Numbered from the stretch's first letter, positions 44,201-52,854 are shown. The stretch: 64,000 nt of DNA from JANXVR01 sp034667405 (GCA_034667405.1 JAXDJX010000018.1:62001-126000); one strand, 5' to 3'. Notes: generated by a model not told the origin, from the letters alone. A program made the numbers and translations.

Positions 44201-45142
44201 ATGGAACGAGTGGTGGTGGCGCTCGGCGGGAATGCGCTGCTCCGGCGTGGGGCGGAGGACACGTTCGAGGAGATGTATGCGGCAGCGCGGCGGGCGGCGG
44301 AGCGCATCGCGGACGTCGCAGCCCTCGGCTACGAAGTGGTCATCACCCACGGCAATGGACCCCAGGTCGGCAGGATCCTCCTCCAGCAGGAGGCGGCGGC
44401 CGGGGTGGTCCATCCCATGCCGCTGGACGTCTGTGGAGCCCTCAGCCAGGGTCAGATCGGATATCTGCTGCAGGTGACCATCGGGGACGTGTTCTTCGAA
44501 CGGGGGATGGAGCGACCCGTGGCGACCGTGCTCACCCTCACTCGCGTGCGTCCGGACGATCCGGCATTCGAACGTCCCACGAAATTCATCGGCCCGTTCT
44601 ACCAGGAGGACGAGGCGAAGCAGCTGGAGGCGTCCCGTGGGTGGACCGTGAAGGCGGACCCCCACGGGGGATGGCGGCGGGTCGTGCCGTCGCCGGCGCC
44701 GTATTCCATCGTGGAGACGCCGATCATCGCGAGGCTGGTGGCCGACGACGTCATCGTGATCGCGAGCGGCGGTGGGGGAGTTCCCGTGGTCGAGGACGGT
44801 CCCCGCCTGATCGGGCGAGAGGGTGTCGTGGACAAGGATCTAGCCGCCGCCATCCTCGCCCACGAGGTGGACGCCACCTCGCTCCTTATCCTGACCGATG
44901 TCCCGAAGGTCCAGCGTGGGTTCGGGAGCCTCTTGCCGGAGGACATCGATTCGATGACGGTCGCCGAAGCGAAGACCATGTTGAAGGCTGGTGAGTTCGG
45001 CGAAGGTTCGATGGGGCCCAAGGTGCGAGCGGCGGTTGAGTTCGTGTCGATGGGTGGACGAAGGGCGGTCATCGCCGATCTCGCCCAGGCGACCGAAGCC
45101 CTCGCAGGAAAGGCGGGGACGGCCGTGACATCGGCCGGCTGA
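44201..45142 (+). CDS. arcC: carbamate kinase
   Basis: 313 residues of amino-acid-kinase fold. VVVALGGNALLRRG opens the protein, ITHGNGPQVGRIL follows, and KFIGPFYQEDEAKQL and IASGGGGVPVVED match carbamate kinase. It makes ATP from carbamoyl phosphate and ADP. No arginine deiminase or ornithine transcarbamylase gene is nearby, so the carbamoyl phosphate source is unknown. The next gene overlaps by 1 bp. Confidence 0.93.
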   Translation: MERVVVALGGNALLRRGAEDTFEEMYAAARRAAERIADVAALGYEVVITHGNGPQVGRILLQQEAAAGVVHPMPLDVCGALSQGQIGYLLQVTIGDVFFERGMERPVATVLTLTRVRPDDPAFERPTKFIGPFYQEDEAKQLEASRGWTVKADPHGGWRRVVPSPAPYSIVETPIIARLVADDVIVIASGGGGVPVVEDGPRLIGREGVVDKDLAAAILAHEVDATSLLILTDVPKVQRGFGSLLPEDIDSMTVAEAKTMLKAGEFGEGSMGPKVRAAVEFVSMGGRRAVIADLAQATEALAGKAGTAVTSAG

Positions 45143-45801
45143 TGCACGTGGATGTTGCCACGGCCAATCTGCACGGGCTGCGGGCCGGGATCGATGGCAT
45201 CGCTCGCATCCTCGATGCAGAGGACATCGATGTCGCCATGGTGCAGGAGTCGGGTCCGCGCGGTTCCTTCCGAAAGCTCGCCGAACGACTCGGCATGGAA
45301 CGCGTCGCCGATCCGCCGGCCGTGCTCAGGCGGCGCGTGCAGGACGGCCTGCTGATCCGGCGTCCGTGGCGAGTCGCCGATGTAGAGCACCATCGGTTCT
45401 CGGGGTCGGCTCGCTTCTACCCTCGCGGGGCTGTGATCGCTTCGCTTGCAAGCGAGGAGGGGAGGCTCTGGGTGGTGTCGACCCATCTGGGCCTTACGGG
45501 GGAAGAACGGGGGCGCCATGCACGGGAACTTCGAAGCATCATCGGGGAGCGTCGCCCGTTGGTCCTGGGCGGTGACCTGAACGCCGACGAGGATTCACCC
45601 GTGGTGGCGGTGTTCAACGAGATCGGGGTGGACGCGGGCCGAAGCGCGGGAGCTACCTTCCCGTCCTCGGCGCCGACGGCGAGGATCGACTACCTATTCG
45701 TGTCTCCGGAGATCGAGATCGGGCGTGTGGCCGTTTCCGGTGGCGCCGACGCCTCGGATCACCGGTTGGTTGTGGCCGAACTCAGGGTTCCAGCGGGCTA
45801 G
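45142..45801 (+). CDS. endonuclease/exonuclease/phosphatase-fold protein
   Basis: 219 residues. VATANLHGLRAG, MVQESGPRG, STHLGLTGEERGRH, VLGGDLNADEDSP and ASDHRLVVAEL are the EEP metal and His motifs in the expected order. The family covers DNases, phosphodiesterases and lipid phosphatases; none can be chosen here. No signal peptide is visible, so it is cytoplasmic. Confidence 0.87.
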   Translation: MHVDVATANLHGLRAGIDGIARILDAEDIDVAMVQESGPRGSFRKLAERLGMERVADPPAVLRRRVQDGLLIRRPWRVADVEHHRFSGSARFYPRGAVIASLASEEGRLWVVSTHLGLTGEERGRHARELRSIIGERRPLVLGGDLNADEDSPVVAVFNEIGVDAGRSAGATFPSSAPTARIDYLFVSPEIEIGRVAVSGGADASDHRLVVAELRVPAG

Positions 45802-45803
45802 CC

Positions 45804-45843
45804 CTCAGGAACGCCGACGGGCCGAGCGGCCGGGGTTCCTGAG
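45804..45843. terminator. hairpin overlapping the end of a small membrane gene
   Basis: CTCAGGAAC (45804-45812) pairs with GTTCCTGAG (45835-45843), with an inner GC-rich pairing near 45820-45831. It could stop transcription from both sides: the endonuclease gene coming from the left and the minus-strand small gene, whose last codons lie inside it. No T run. Confidence 0.5.
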
Positions 45844-45960
45844 CACCTGGGAGGCCGCGTAGAGGCTGAAGAGCCCGACCACGCCGAGGAGGCTCACCAG
45901 CATCCCGACGAAGAACCACTCGAGGAACCCTTGGATTGCCAGCAACGCCATAGTCGTCAT
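45805..45960 (-). CDS. 51-residue membrane peptide
   Basis: Too short for usual gene calling. From ATG at 45960 it reads MTTMALLAIQGFLEWFFVGM and continues with about 20 more hydrophobic residues (LVSLLGVVGLFSLYAASQ), then a basic tail (RNPGRSARRRS). One long or two short membrane segments. The hydrophobic core and basic end support a real protein; there is no obvious ribosome site. It is divergent from the next small gene. Function unknown. Confidence 0.6.
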   Translation of the reverse strand: MTTMALLAIQGFLEWFFVGMLVSLLGVVGLFSLYAASQVLRNPGRSARRRS

Positions 45961-46049
45961 CCTACCGGCTGGTATCGGCATCGCGGGGTTCGCTCAAGGT
46001 GCCAGCCGGAGCGTCCGATGGAGGGATGAGAAGCCGCAAGGAGACGCAC

Positions 46050-46217
46050 ATGGGTGAGGCAAATCGAGACATGGTTGCAGACGCCAACGAAGCCGAAGAG
46101 GCGAAAGCTGAACCGCGCCCCGGCGATGACCACGCATACGAGGACAGCTGGTACCAGGTCCTCAAGGCTCGACAGACCGCAGCTGAAACCAAGGCAGACG
46201 ACGCCGCCGAGGCCTAG
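46050..46217 (+). CDS. small acidic hypothetical protein
   Basis: 55 residues (MGEANRDMVADANEAEEAK...), highly charged, with a central aromatic stretch DSWYQVLKAR. The ATG is supported by AAGGAG 6 bp upstream; a longer in-frame start is possible but lacks such a site. No family recognised. It could be an intrinsically disordered regulator. Confidence 0.55.
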   Translation: MGEANRDMVADANEAEEAKAEPRPGDDHAYEDSWYQVLKARQTAAETKADDAAEA

Positions 46218-46250
46218 AGTCCTCGCGCGTTGAACGACCCGCCCATCGGG

Positions 46251-46256
46251 TAGGTT
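46251..46256 (+). promoter_or_regulatory. -10 box TAGGTT for phosphofructokinase
   Basis: TAGGTT ends 7 nt before the ATG at 46264; leaderless type. Confidence 0.5.
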
Positions 46257-46263
46257 GGCCCCC

Positions 46264-47295
46264 ATGCGATTGGGGGTCTTGACCGGCGGCGGCGATTGTC
46301 CCGGCCTGAACGCCATCATCCGAGGGATCGTCCGCAAGGGTGTTGGTCGGATGCAACATTCGTTCGTCGGATTCCGTGACGGCTGGCGTGGGGTCGTAGA
46401 GGACGACGCGCTGGAGCTCCAGGAGACCGACGTCCGCGGGATCTTGCCGCGGGGTGGCACCATCCTCGGCAGTTCAGGATTGCATCCCTATCGGTTGGAA
46501 GACGGCCCCGCGCGCGTCCGCGCCACCTTCGAACGACGCAGGCTCGACGGGCTCATCGTCATCGGTGGTGAGGGAACCCTCGGTGCCGCCGCACAGTTCG
46601 CCGACGGAGGTCTTCCGGTCATCGGGGTGCCGAAGACCATCGACAACGATCTCTCGGGCACCGACATCACCGTTGGGTTCCACACCGCCGTGCAGGTCGC
46701 GACGGATGCGATCGACCGCCTCCATTCGACGGCGGAGAGCCACGACCGCGTGATCCTGGTCGAAGTCATGGGTCGCCATGCGGGATGGATCGCCGTCTAC
46801 GCCGGCTTGGCAGGCGGGGCCGACGCGATCTTGATCCCCGAGCACCCCTTCGATCTGAACGAGGTGTGTGACTACCTTCGTCGACGGCACGCTCGTCGTT
46901 CCTCGTTCTCCATCGTCGTCGTGGCCGAAGGCGCCGTCCCGGCCGAGGGGTCGGGGGTGGTGCTCCCGGAACCGCTCATGGACTCGAATGGGTTCCCCAG
47001 GCTGGGTGGGGTCGCCACCGCGATCGGACCGGAGATCGAAACGCGAACCGGATTCCAAACGCGGGTGACGATCCTCGGCCACGTTCAACGTGGTGGCACG
47101 CCCGTCGCGTTCGACCGCGTGCTGGGAACTCGGATGGGTCTGGCCGCAGTGGATCTTGCGAGCGCCGGCGGATGGGGACGGATGGTGGCCCGTCAGGGGC
47201 AGGACATCGTGGATGTTCCTCTCACAGATGCGATCCGCGAGCGCAAGGTGGTCCCGCTCGAGCTGTATCGCGAGGCGGAAGTCTTCTTCGGCTAG
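46264..47295 (+). CDS. pfkA: 6-phosphofructokinase, group III
   Basis: 343 residues. LTGGGDCPGLNAIIRG starts the fold; GRHAGWIA and GHVQRGGTP are the fructose-6-phosphate motifs. Residue 104 is Gly (GGEGT) and 124 is Lys (PKTIDND). Gly104 is typical of ATP-dependent enzymes, Lys124 of the PPi/mixed-substrate clade; the pair is seen in actinobacterial ATP-PFKs. So ATP use is expected. It commits hexose phosphate, such as that from the ROK kinase product, to glycolysis. Confidence 0.94.
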   Translation: MRLGVLTGGGDCPGLNAIIRGIVRKGVGRMQHSFVGFRDGWRGVVEDDALELQETDVRGILPRGGTILGSSGLHPYRLEDGPARVRATFERRRLDGLIVIGGEGTLGAAAQFADGGLPVIGVPKTIDNDLSGTDITVGFHTAVQVATDAIDRLHSTAESHDRVILVEVMGRHAGWIAVYAGLAGGADAILIPEHPFDLNEVCDYLRRRHARRSSFSIVVVAEGAVPAEGSGVVLPEPLMDSNGFPRLGGVATAIGPEIETRTGFQTRVTILGHVQRGGTPVAFDRVLGTRMGLAAVDLASAGGWGRMVARQGQDIVDVPLTDAIRERKVVPLELYREAEVFFG

Positions 47296-47334
47296 ACCCC
47301 CCGGGGCGACCACGAGCCGGCGGACGAGTCGATA

Positions 47335-47340
47335 TACACT
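47335..47340 (+). promoter_or_regulatory. -10 box TACACT for the threonine aldolase gene
   Basis: TACACT ends 7 nt before the GTG at 47348; leaderless type. It lies within the sequence GATATACACT. Confidence 0.5.
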
Positions 47341-47347
47341 GCTGCGC

Positions 47348-48391
47348 GTGCCAGTCCTCCGCGCGGATCTTCGTTCCGATACCGTCAGCAAACCGTCCTC
47401 GGCGATGCGCCGTGCCATGGCCGACGCTGAGGTCGGCGACGCGTGGTACGGCGACGATCCGTCGGTGAACGAACTCCAGGAGCTGGCCGCGGAGTTGGCA
47501 GGGAAAGAGTCGGCCCTCTACGTGGTCACCGGCACCATGGCGAACCAGATCGGCCTGGCCAGTCATTTCGGGGGAAAGGGCCATCTGATCGGCTGCCTTG
47601 CCCACGCGCACGTGGCCACCACGGAGGTTGCCACCTCGGCTGCGCTCTCCGGCATCTCCTTCCGGACGGCTCCCGGCCACGAACGCGGCTGGATGCGCGC
47701 GGAGGATGCGCGGGCGTTGGTCGAGCCCGACACGTACTACGACGTCGAAGTGGTCGACCTCCTGGCGGTGGAGAACACCGTCGGGAATGCTCAGGGTTCG
47801 GTGATGCCCGTCGAGGAGTTGCGGCAGGTCAGGAAGGTGGCCGAGCAAGCCGGGCTGCCGATCCACATGGACGGCGCCCGGATCTTCAACGCCGCGGCAG
47901 CAGCGGGCGTCCCTGCCACCGACTGGACCCGCGAGGTGGACACCATGATGTTCTGCTTGTCGAAGGGCCTGGGGGCGCCCATCGGATCGGTCTTCTGTGG
48001 CCCCTCCGAACTCATCCGCGAAGCCCGGCGCCTGTGGATCCTGTTCGGTGGTGCCTGGCGTCAGGCCGGGATCATGGCCGCGGCGGGGATCATCGCGCTG
48101 AAGGAGGGCCCGGACCGTCTGCACGAGGATCACGCCCGGGCCCGGCGCCTCGCCGATGCCATGGCCGAGCTCATCCCGGGCAGCATCGATCCCGCCACCG
48201 TTGAAACGAACATGGTCTTCGTCGACACAGAGGTGACAGGGCTGGCCGCACTCGATGCCGTCGAACGTCTGCAAGCCCTCGGTGTGGGCACCACCTTGGT
48301 CGGGCCGAAGGTCAGGATGGTCACGCACGTCGACATCGACGACGACGCGGTCGGGTTCGCCCTGGACGCGTGGGCGTCCGTCTTGGGCTGA
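47348..48391 (+). CDS. ltaE: low-specificity L-threonine aldolase
   Basis: 347 residues of the beta-eliminating-lyase family. DLRSDTVSKPSSAMRRAM and VGDAWYGDDPSVNELQELAAEL are the LTA signature; IHMDGARIFNAA holds the cofactor Asp, and FCLSKGLGAPIGSV the PLP lysine. It splits threonine into glycine and acetaldehyde (PLP). The glycine could feed C1 metabolism. The upstream in-frame extension runs inside pfkA and was not used. Confidence 0.92.
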   Translation: MPVLRADLRSDTVSKPSSAMRRAMADAEVGDAWYGDDPSVNELQELAAELAGKESALYVVTGTMANQIGLASHFGGKGHLIGCLAHAHVATTEVATSAALSGISFRTAPGHERGWMRAEDARALVEPDTYYDVEVVDLLAVENTVGNAQGSVMPVEELRQVRKVAEQAGLPIHMDGARIFNAAAAAGVPATDWTREVDTMMFCLSKGLGAPIGSVFCGPSELIREARRLWILFGGAWRQAGIMAAAGIIALKEGPDRLHEDHARARRLADAMAELIPGSIDPATVETNMVFVDTEVTGLAALDAVERLQALGVGTTLVGPKVRMVTHVDIDDDAVGFALDAWASVLG

Positions 48392-48401
48392 AGGAGCACA
48401 C

Positions 48402-49025
48402 ATGGGTATGTTCACGAAGAACTATCCGGACGAGATCGCGCGCCGGATCCCGCCCGGGCAACGCTTGGTGAAGTCATGGCCGGTGCTGCACTACGGCCCC
48501 ATCCCGAAGTTCGACGGTCAGGAGTGGCCGCTGAAGCTGTCGGGGTTGGTCGAGGATCCCGTCACGCTCAGCTATCAGCAGCTCCGGGAACTGCCGAACG
48601 TGAAGATCGATGCGGACATGCACTGCGTGACCGGGTGGACCACGCTCGACAACACCTGGGAAGGCGTGAGCTTCAAGACCCTCAAGGAGCTCTGCAAACC
48701 AACCGCCGACGCGCGCTGGGTGATCGCACACTCTGCTCACGGTTACACCTCCAACCTCTCGCTCCAGGCGATGGACGATGACGACGTGCTCGTCGCCTGG
48801 CGCAACGGTGGCGAAGATCTCTCCGACGAACACGGCTGGCCACTACGGCTGGTCGTGCCCAAGCGCTACGCGTGGAAGAGCGCGAAATGGCTCACGGGGC
48901 TGGAATTCTCCGCCAAGAACACTCGTGGGTTCTGGGAGGTGCGTGGCTATCACATCCACGCCGAGCCCTTCGGTGAAGAGCGATACGCCCACCAAGAAGG
49001 TCCGAGGGCCGAACTGGAACCATAG
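48402..49025 (+). CDS. sulfite-oxidase-family molybdopterin oxidoreductase
   Basis: 207 residues of the oxidoreductase molybdopterin-binding domain (YedY/MsrP-like, shorter). DADMHCVTGWTTLDNTW has the Mo-ligand cysteine (C75); LPLRLV-like PLRLVVPKRYAWKSAKW is the second signature. No Tat signal is visible, so it is probably cytoplasmic. The electron acceptor and substrate are unknown. AAGGAG is 5 bp before its ATG, and it is only 10 bp after ltaE, so the two are likely co-transcribed. Confidence 0.88.
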   Translation: MGMFTKNYPDEIARRIPPGQRLVKSWPVLHYGPIPKFDGQEWPLKLSGLVEDPVTLSYQQLRELPNVKIDADMHCVTGWTTLDNTWEGVSFKTLKELCKPTADARWVIAHSAHGYTSNLSLQAMDDDDVLVAWRNGGEDLSDEHGWPLRLVVPKRYAWKSAKWLTGLEFSAKNTRGFWEVRGYHIHAEPFGEERYAHQEGPRAELEP

Positions 49026-49051
49026 GCTTGCTGTGCCGTCTCGCCGCGTGG

Positions 49052-50932
49052 CTACCCGATGAAGATCGTGACGGTGTCCCCGGCGTGCACCGTGGTGCCG
49101 GGGGTCGGGGTCTGGCCGGCGACGGTCCCCAGGTACGCCGACGGAAGGATCTGCACGTCGGCGTGGAGACCGTCCGCGTTGATCGCAGCGATCGCCGCGT
49201 CCCGGGTCATCCCGAGGTAACTCACGATCTTGAAGCTCGGCGGCCCTTGGCTCACCACGATGGTGACTGCCGATCCCTTCGGCGCTTGCGTGCTGGAGGG
49301 ATCCTGCGAGATGACGAATCCGAGCTCAACGGTCTTGGAGAAGGCATGCTCGACCGACACCGAGAAGCCCTGGGCGTGAAGCGCGGCGGTGGCGACGTCT
49401 TGGTTCTTCCCGACGACCGCGGGCAGGTTCACCGGAGGCGGCCCGTCACTCACAACGAGCGTGACCGGGCTTCCCTGGGGAGCGTGGGCCGCCGATGGGT
49501 CCTGTGAGATGACGTTCCCCGCGGGGACGGTGTTGCTGAAATCGTGGCCGATCTTCTTGGTAACCGTGAGACCGGCTGCACGGATGTCGATCCGGGCCTT
49601 GGCCAGCGTCTCGCCGACCACCGAGGGGACCGCCACGGGCGGCGGGCCCGAGGACGGAACGATGGTGACGGTCGATCCCTTCTCGAGTGAGGCGCCGATC
49701 GCGGGTTTCACCCGCAGAACCAACCCGTCGGCCACCTTCATAGAATGTTGACTTGCCGCCACCCGGACCACGAACCCGAGTGACTCGAGCTGTGCCCGGG
49801 CGTCGGCCACCGGCCGGTTGAGGATGGCGGGTACGTTCGCGCGATGCGGGATGGCGTATGTCCAGCCCGCCCACCCTCCGGCCGCGACGACTGCGAGGAC
49901 CAGAAGGGCGATCAAGACCTTGCGACTCCGCCCTCGCCGTCGTGACGTCCGCCCAACTTCCGGGATGGCCTGGGTGGTGGCCGCGACCACGCGTTGGGTT
50001 GGGTCGCCGCCGGGGTGGACGTCAGGTGTATCGGCCACCAGGGCGGCGAGGGACCGCGCCGGAGTGAGGGTAGGTGCGATGGAGCGGAGGTCGCGGCGCA
50101 TCTCGGCGGCGGACTCCGGTCGAAGCTCGCGGTTGCGTTCGGTGGCGCTCGCGACGAAGGCGTCGAGTTCGGCAGCGATGCCCGGGACCTGGCTCGAGGG
50201 CGCCGGCACCGTATCCGACAGATGCTTGTAGGCGATGGCCATCGGGGTCTCACCGGTGAACGGGAGGCGTCCGGTGAGGAGTTCGTACGTGACGATGCCG
50301 AGTGCGTAGAGATCGCTGCGGGGGTCGGACGGTTCGCCGCGGATCTGTTCGGGTGACAGGTATTGGACAGTTCCGACGACGGTGCCGGCGTGGGTCGCCG
50401 TGCCGTCGGCGTAGGCGCGCGCCAAGCCGAGGTCGGTGAGCTTCACGACGCCTTCGTTGGTGACGAGGATGTTCTCCGGTTTCAGGTCGCGGTGGACCAG
50501 GCCGAGGCCGTGCGCGTGCTCGAGCGCCACCAACGTCTGATCGACGATCTCGGTGGCTTGGATCGGTGCGAGTCGGTGGTTCGCATTCAGGAGATCGCGA
50601 ACGCCGCTGCCGCGCACGTACTCCATCACCATGTAATAGATGCCGTCGACGGCGCCCCAATCGTAGACAGCCACGATGTTCGGGTGGTTGAGGGTGGCGG
50701 CCGCGCGCGCCTCCCGGCGGAACCGATCGACGAACCCAGGATCCCCCGAGAGGGAACGGTGGAGCACCTTGATGGCGACCTCGCGGGCGAGGACGGCGTC
50801 GTGCGCTCGGAAGACCTCGCCCATGCCACCGGCAGCCACCTTCTCGATGACGTGGTAGCGGCCGTCCAGCGTGACCAGCGCGTGTGCGCCGTCGGCGTCC
50901 GGGGCCGTGTCGTGTGCGAGGCTACGGGACGT
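49052..50932 (-). CDS. PASTA-domain serine/threonine protein kinase, start uncertain
   Basis: Kinase domain with GGMGEVFRAHD, the invariant AIKVL lysine, HRDLKPENI, DLGLARA and PEQIRGE; then a juxtamembrane region, one membrane helix (KVLIALLVLAVVAAGGWAG) and four extracytoplasmic PASTA repeats (e.g. VPSVVGETLAKARI, LPAVVGKNQDVATAAL). PknB-type kinases sense muropeptides and control wall growth and division. No ATG, GTG or TTG lies in frame in the expected start region. The ACG at 50932, 7 bp after a GGAGG, and CTG codons at 50878 and 50869 are the candidates. Confidence 0.92.
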   Translation of the reverse strand, partial: TSRSLAHDTAPDADGAHALVTLDGRYHVIEKVAAGGMGEVFRAHDAVLAREVAIKVLHRSLSGDPGFVDRFRREARAAATLNHPNIVAVYDWGAVDGIYYMVMEYVRGSGVRDLLNANHRLAPIQATEIVDQTLVALEHAHGLGLVHRDLKPENILVTNEGVVKLTDLGLARAYADGTATHAGTVVGTVQYLSPEQIRGEPSDPRSDLYALGIVTYELLTGRLPFTGETPMAIAYKHLSDTVPAPSSQVPGIAAELDAFVASATERNRELRPESAAEMRRDLRSIAPTLTPARSLAALVADTPDVHPGGDPTQRVVAATTQAIPEVGRTSRRRGRSRKVLIALLVLAVVAAGGWAGWTYAIPHRANVPAILNRPVADARAQLESLGFVVRVAASQHSMKVADGLVLRVKPAIGASLEKGSTVTIVPSSGPPPVAVPSVVGETLAKARIDIRAAGLTVTKKIGHDFSNTVPAGNVISQDPSAAHAPQGSPVTLVVSDGPPPVNLPAVVGKNQDVATAALHAQGFSVSVEHAFSKTVELGFVISQDPSSTQAPKGSAVTIVVSQGPPSFKIVSYLGMTRDAAIAAINADGLHADVQILPSAYLGTVAGQTPTPGTTVHAGDTVTIFIG

Positions 50933-50976
50933 TGCAAAACCTCCGTGGGGAAGAGGAACGCAGGTGTGCGGGCCCG

Positions 50977-50982
50977 ATTGTA
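50977..50982 (-). promoter_or_regulatory. -10 box TACAAT for the PASTA kinase
   Basis: Minus-strand TACAAT about 45 nt upstream of the putative kinase start and followed by GGAGG at 50940-50944. Confidence 0.45.
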
Positions 50983-51031
50983 GGGCCGATGCCCCACGCA
51001 AGTGTGGAGGTTCGCCGAATCCCGGGGCCGG

Positions 51032-51037
51032 TATCCT
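51032..51037 (+). promoter_or_regulatory. -10 box TATCCT for the TPP riboswitch transcript
   Basis: TATCCT is 5-6 bases before the first riboswitch helix; transcription would start at about 51043, the aptamer's 5' end. Confidence 0.5.
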
Positions 51038-51042
51038 GCTGG

Positions 51043-51131
51043 GACCACGGGGAGCTCGGGTCACCGGGCTGAGAGGTCGGCACAGGCGCCGGCGACCCGC
51101 AGGACCTGATCCGGGTAATGCCGGCGGAGGC
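51043..51131 (+). ncRNA. TPP (THI-box) riboswitch
   Basis: The two conserved THI elements are in order: GGGCTGAGAGG (pyrimidine sensor, 51066-51076) and ACCTGATCCGGGTAATGCCG (51103-51122), followed by GCGGAGG. Flanking GGG/CCC-like helices close the aptamer. It binds thiamine pyrophosphate. GCGGAGG near 51124-51130 overlaps the ribosome site of thiE, whose GTG is 6 bases on, so control of translation start is the likely mechanism. Confidence 0.92.
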
Positions 51132-51136
51132 ACACG

Positions 51137-51790
51137 GTGCTCGACCCACGGCTCCTTCGACTCATGATCGTCACTTCGGGGATGCTCGCCCCCGGGCATG
51201 GGCACTGCGCGCTCGCGGACGCCGCGATCGACGGGGGAGCCACGGCGGTTCAACTCCGCGCCCCCGAGCTCTCCGATCCCGAGCTCCTGCCGTTGGCCGC
51301 CGAGCTGGCGGATCGATGCGCCTCGCATGGCGTGCTCTTCATCGTGAACGATCGGTTGGAGGTCGCCATCGCAAGCCGTGCCGACGGCGTGCACCTGGGG
51401 CAGTCGGACGATCTGGTCGGTGCCCGCGAACGGCTGGGAAGCGACCGCGCCCTCGGCATCAGCGTTGCCGGACCGTCGCAAGCACGAGCAGCAAGGGCGA
51501 TGGGAGCGGATTACTTGGGGGTGACGGTGTGGTCGACCCCGACCAAGCCGGAGGCATCCGGCCGAGGCCCGGCGGGCATAGGGGACGTCCACCGTGCCGT
51601 CCCGATCCCGGTGGTCGGGATCGGCGGGATCAACGGAGAGAATCTGGGCGAGGTCTTCGACGCAGGAGCCTCGGGCATCGCGGTGATCTCCGCGGTGGCC
51701 GGAGCGGCCGACCCCGAGACGGCAACGAGGCATCTGCGGGCGCTCATCGATCGACGGGAGGCGGGGCCACGTGGAGCCACGAACCGGTAA
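51137..51790 (+). CDS. thiE: thiamine-phosphate synthase
   Basis: 217 residues of TIM barrel. VQLRAPELSD, FIVNDRLEVAIASRADGVHLGQSD and the phosphate-binding GIGGINGENLGEVFDAGASGIAVISAV match ThiE. It joins HMP-PP and THZ-P to thiamine phosphate. Placement directly behind the TPP riboswitch confirms the pathway. GTG start. The next gene begins 20 bp before its end. Confidence 0.95.
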   Translation: MLDPRLLRLMIVTSGMLAPGHGHCALADAAIDGGATAVQLRAPELSDPELLPLAAELADRCASHGVLFIVNDRLEVAIASRADGVHLGQSDDLVGARERLGSDRALGISVAGPSQARAARAMGADYLGVTVWSTPTKPEASGRGPAGIGDVHRAVPIPVVGIGGINGENLGEVFDAGASGIAVISAVAGAADPETATRHLRALIDRREAGPRGATNR

Positions 51791-52823
51791 GGCCACGGCG
51801 GAGATCTTCGAACAGATCATCCTCCGTCGTCTGGGCGCGCCCGATCCGGACATCCTGGTTGGACCGAAATACGGCGTCGACGTCGGGGTGGTGCGGGTCG
51901 CGGATGGGATCGCGATGGCACTCACGACCGATCCGGTCTTCGTTGTTCCCGCGTACGGGTGGGCGCGCGCCGCGTGGTTCGCGGTGCACATCCTCGCCTC
52001 GGACGCCGCGACCTCAGGGTTGCCGCTCCGCTGGATGACGGTGGATCTGAACCTTCCGCCGGAGATCTCCGATCAGGACCTCACCTCGCTCTGGGGCGGA
52101 TTCCACCAGGCATGTGAGGACCTGGGGATCGCGGTAGTGACCGGACACACCGCCCGCTACGACGGCTGCGCATATCCCATGGTCGGTGGCGCCACGTGTC
52201 TCGCACTGGGACGCGACGACTCCTTCGTCACACCGGACATGGCTCGGGCCGGAGACAAGATCGTCGTCACGAAAGGTGCCGCGATCGAAGCTACGGCGCT
52301 GTTCGCCGCGACGTTCCCCTCTCGTCTCACTGACGCCCTGGGGCCCGAGGTGGTCCGGGCGGCCGACGCCCTCTTCGAGCAGATGACGGTCGTTCCCGAG
52401 GCGAGGGTGGCCGCGGCGTTCGGGCTGCGTGAGAACGGGGTCACGAGCATGCACGACGCTACCGAAGGCGGCGTCTTGGGAGGTTTGCTGGAGGTGGCCG
52501 TGGCCTCGGGCACGGGGATGCGGTTGGACCTCGGTGCCATCAGCGTCCGGCCCGAAGTCCGAGCGGTTTGCGACCATGTGGGCATCGATCCGCTCATCTC
52601 GATCAGCGAGGGCACGCTCATCGCCACCGTGGTTCCCTCCCGCGCAGAGGATTACGTAGGGGCGCTCGCCGCCGAAGGCATCCCGGCCAACATCGTCGGA
52701 GAGGTGACGCGACCCGAAGAGGGCAGGCCCCTGGTCACCGACGAAGGGGATCGTGCGCTGGTACACCCGGGTGTCGACCCGTTCTGGGAGGCCTTCGGAG
52801 CGTGGGCCGCGGCCGGCGACTGA
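51771..52823 (+). CDS. AIR-synthase superfamily protein (HypE/ThiL-like)
   Basis: 350 residues of the PurM/SelD/HypE/ThiL fold. LTTDPVFVVPAYGW and an N-terminal ATP-site stretch are followed by GDKIVVTKGAAIEATALFA and HDATEGGVLGGLLEVA (HypE/SelD-type glycine-rich loop). Hydrogenase genes are absent and SelD's catalytic Cys/Sec-Lys motif is missing. Co-transcription with thiE under the TPP riboswitch makes a thiamine-phosphate kinase (ThiL-like) role plausible; this is inference. Confidence 0.8.
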   Translation: MEPRTGKATAEIFEQIILRRLGAPDPDILVGPKYGVDVGVVRVADGIAMALTTDPVFVVPAYGWARAAWFAVHILASDAATSGLPLRWMTVDLNLPPEISDQDLTSLWGGFHQACEDLGIAVVTGHTARYDGCAYPMVGGATCLALGRDDSFVTPDMARAGDKIVVTKGAAIEATALFAATFPSRLTDALGPEVVRAADALFEQMTVVPEARVAAAFGLRENGVTSMHDATEGGVLGGLLEVAVASGTGMRLDLGAISVRPEVRAVCDHVGIDPLISISEGTLIATVVPSRAEDYVGALAAEGIPANIVGEVTRPEEGRPLVTDEGDRALVHPGVDPFWEAFGAWAAAGD

Positions 52824-52854
52824 TCGAGTCTCGGCTGGTCGCATCGCTCTAGGC

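Noticed and set aside
50933..51991. Upstream 5' extension of the PASTA kinase frame to 51991
   Set aside because: It would be antisense to the TPP riboswitch and thiE; protein sequence there is a low-complexity Arg/Pro shadow.
51771..52823. AIR-synthase-like gene as selenophosphate synthetase (SelD) serving the selenoprotein
   Set aside because: The N-terminal Cys/Sec and Lys motif of SelD is missing, and the gene is under thiamine control with thiE.
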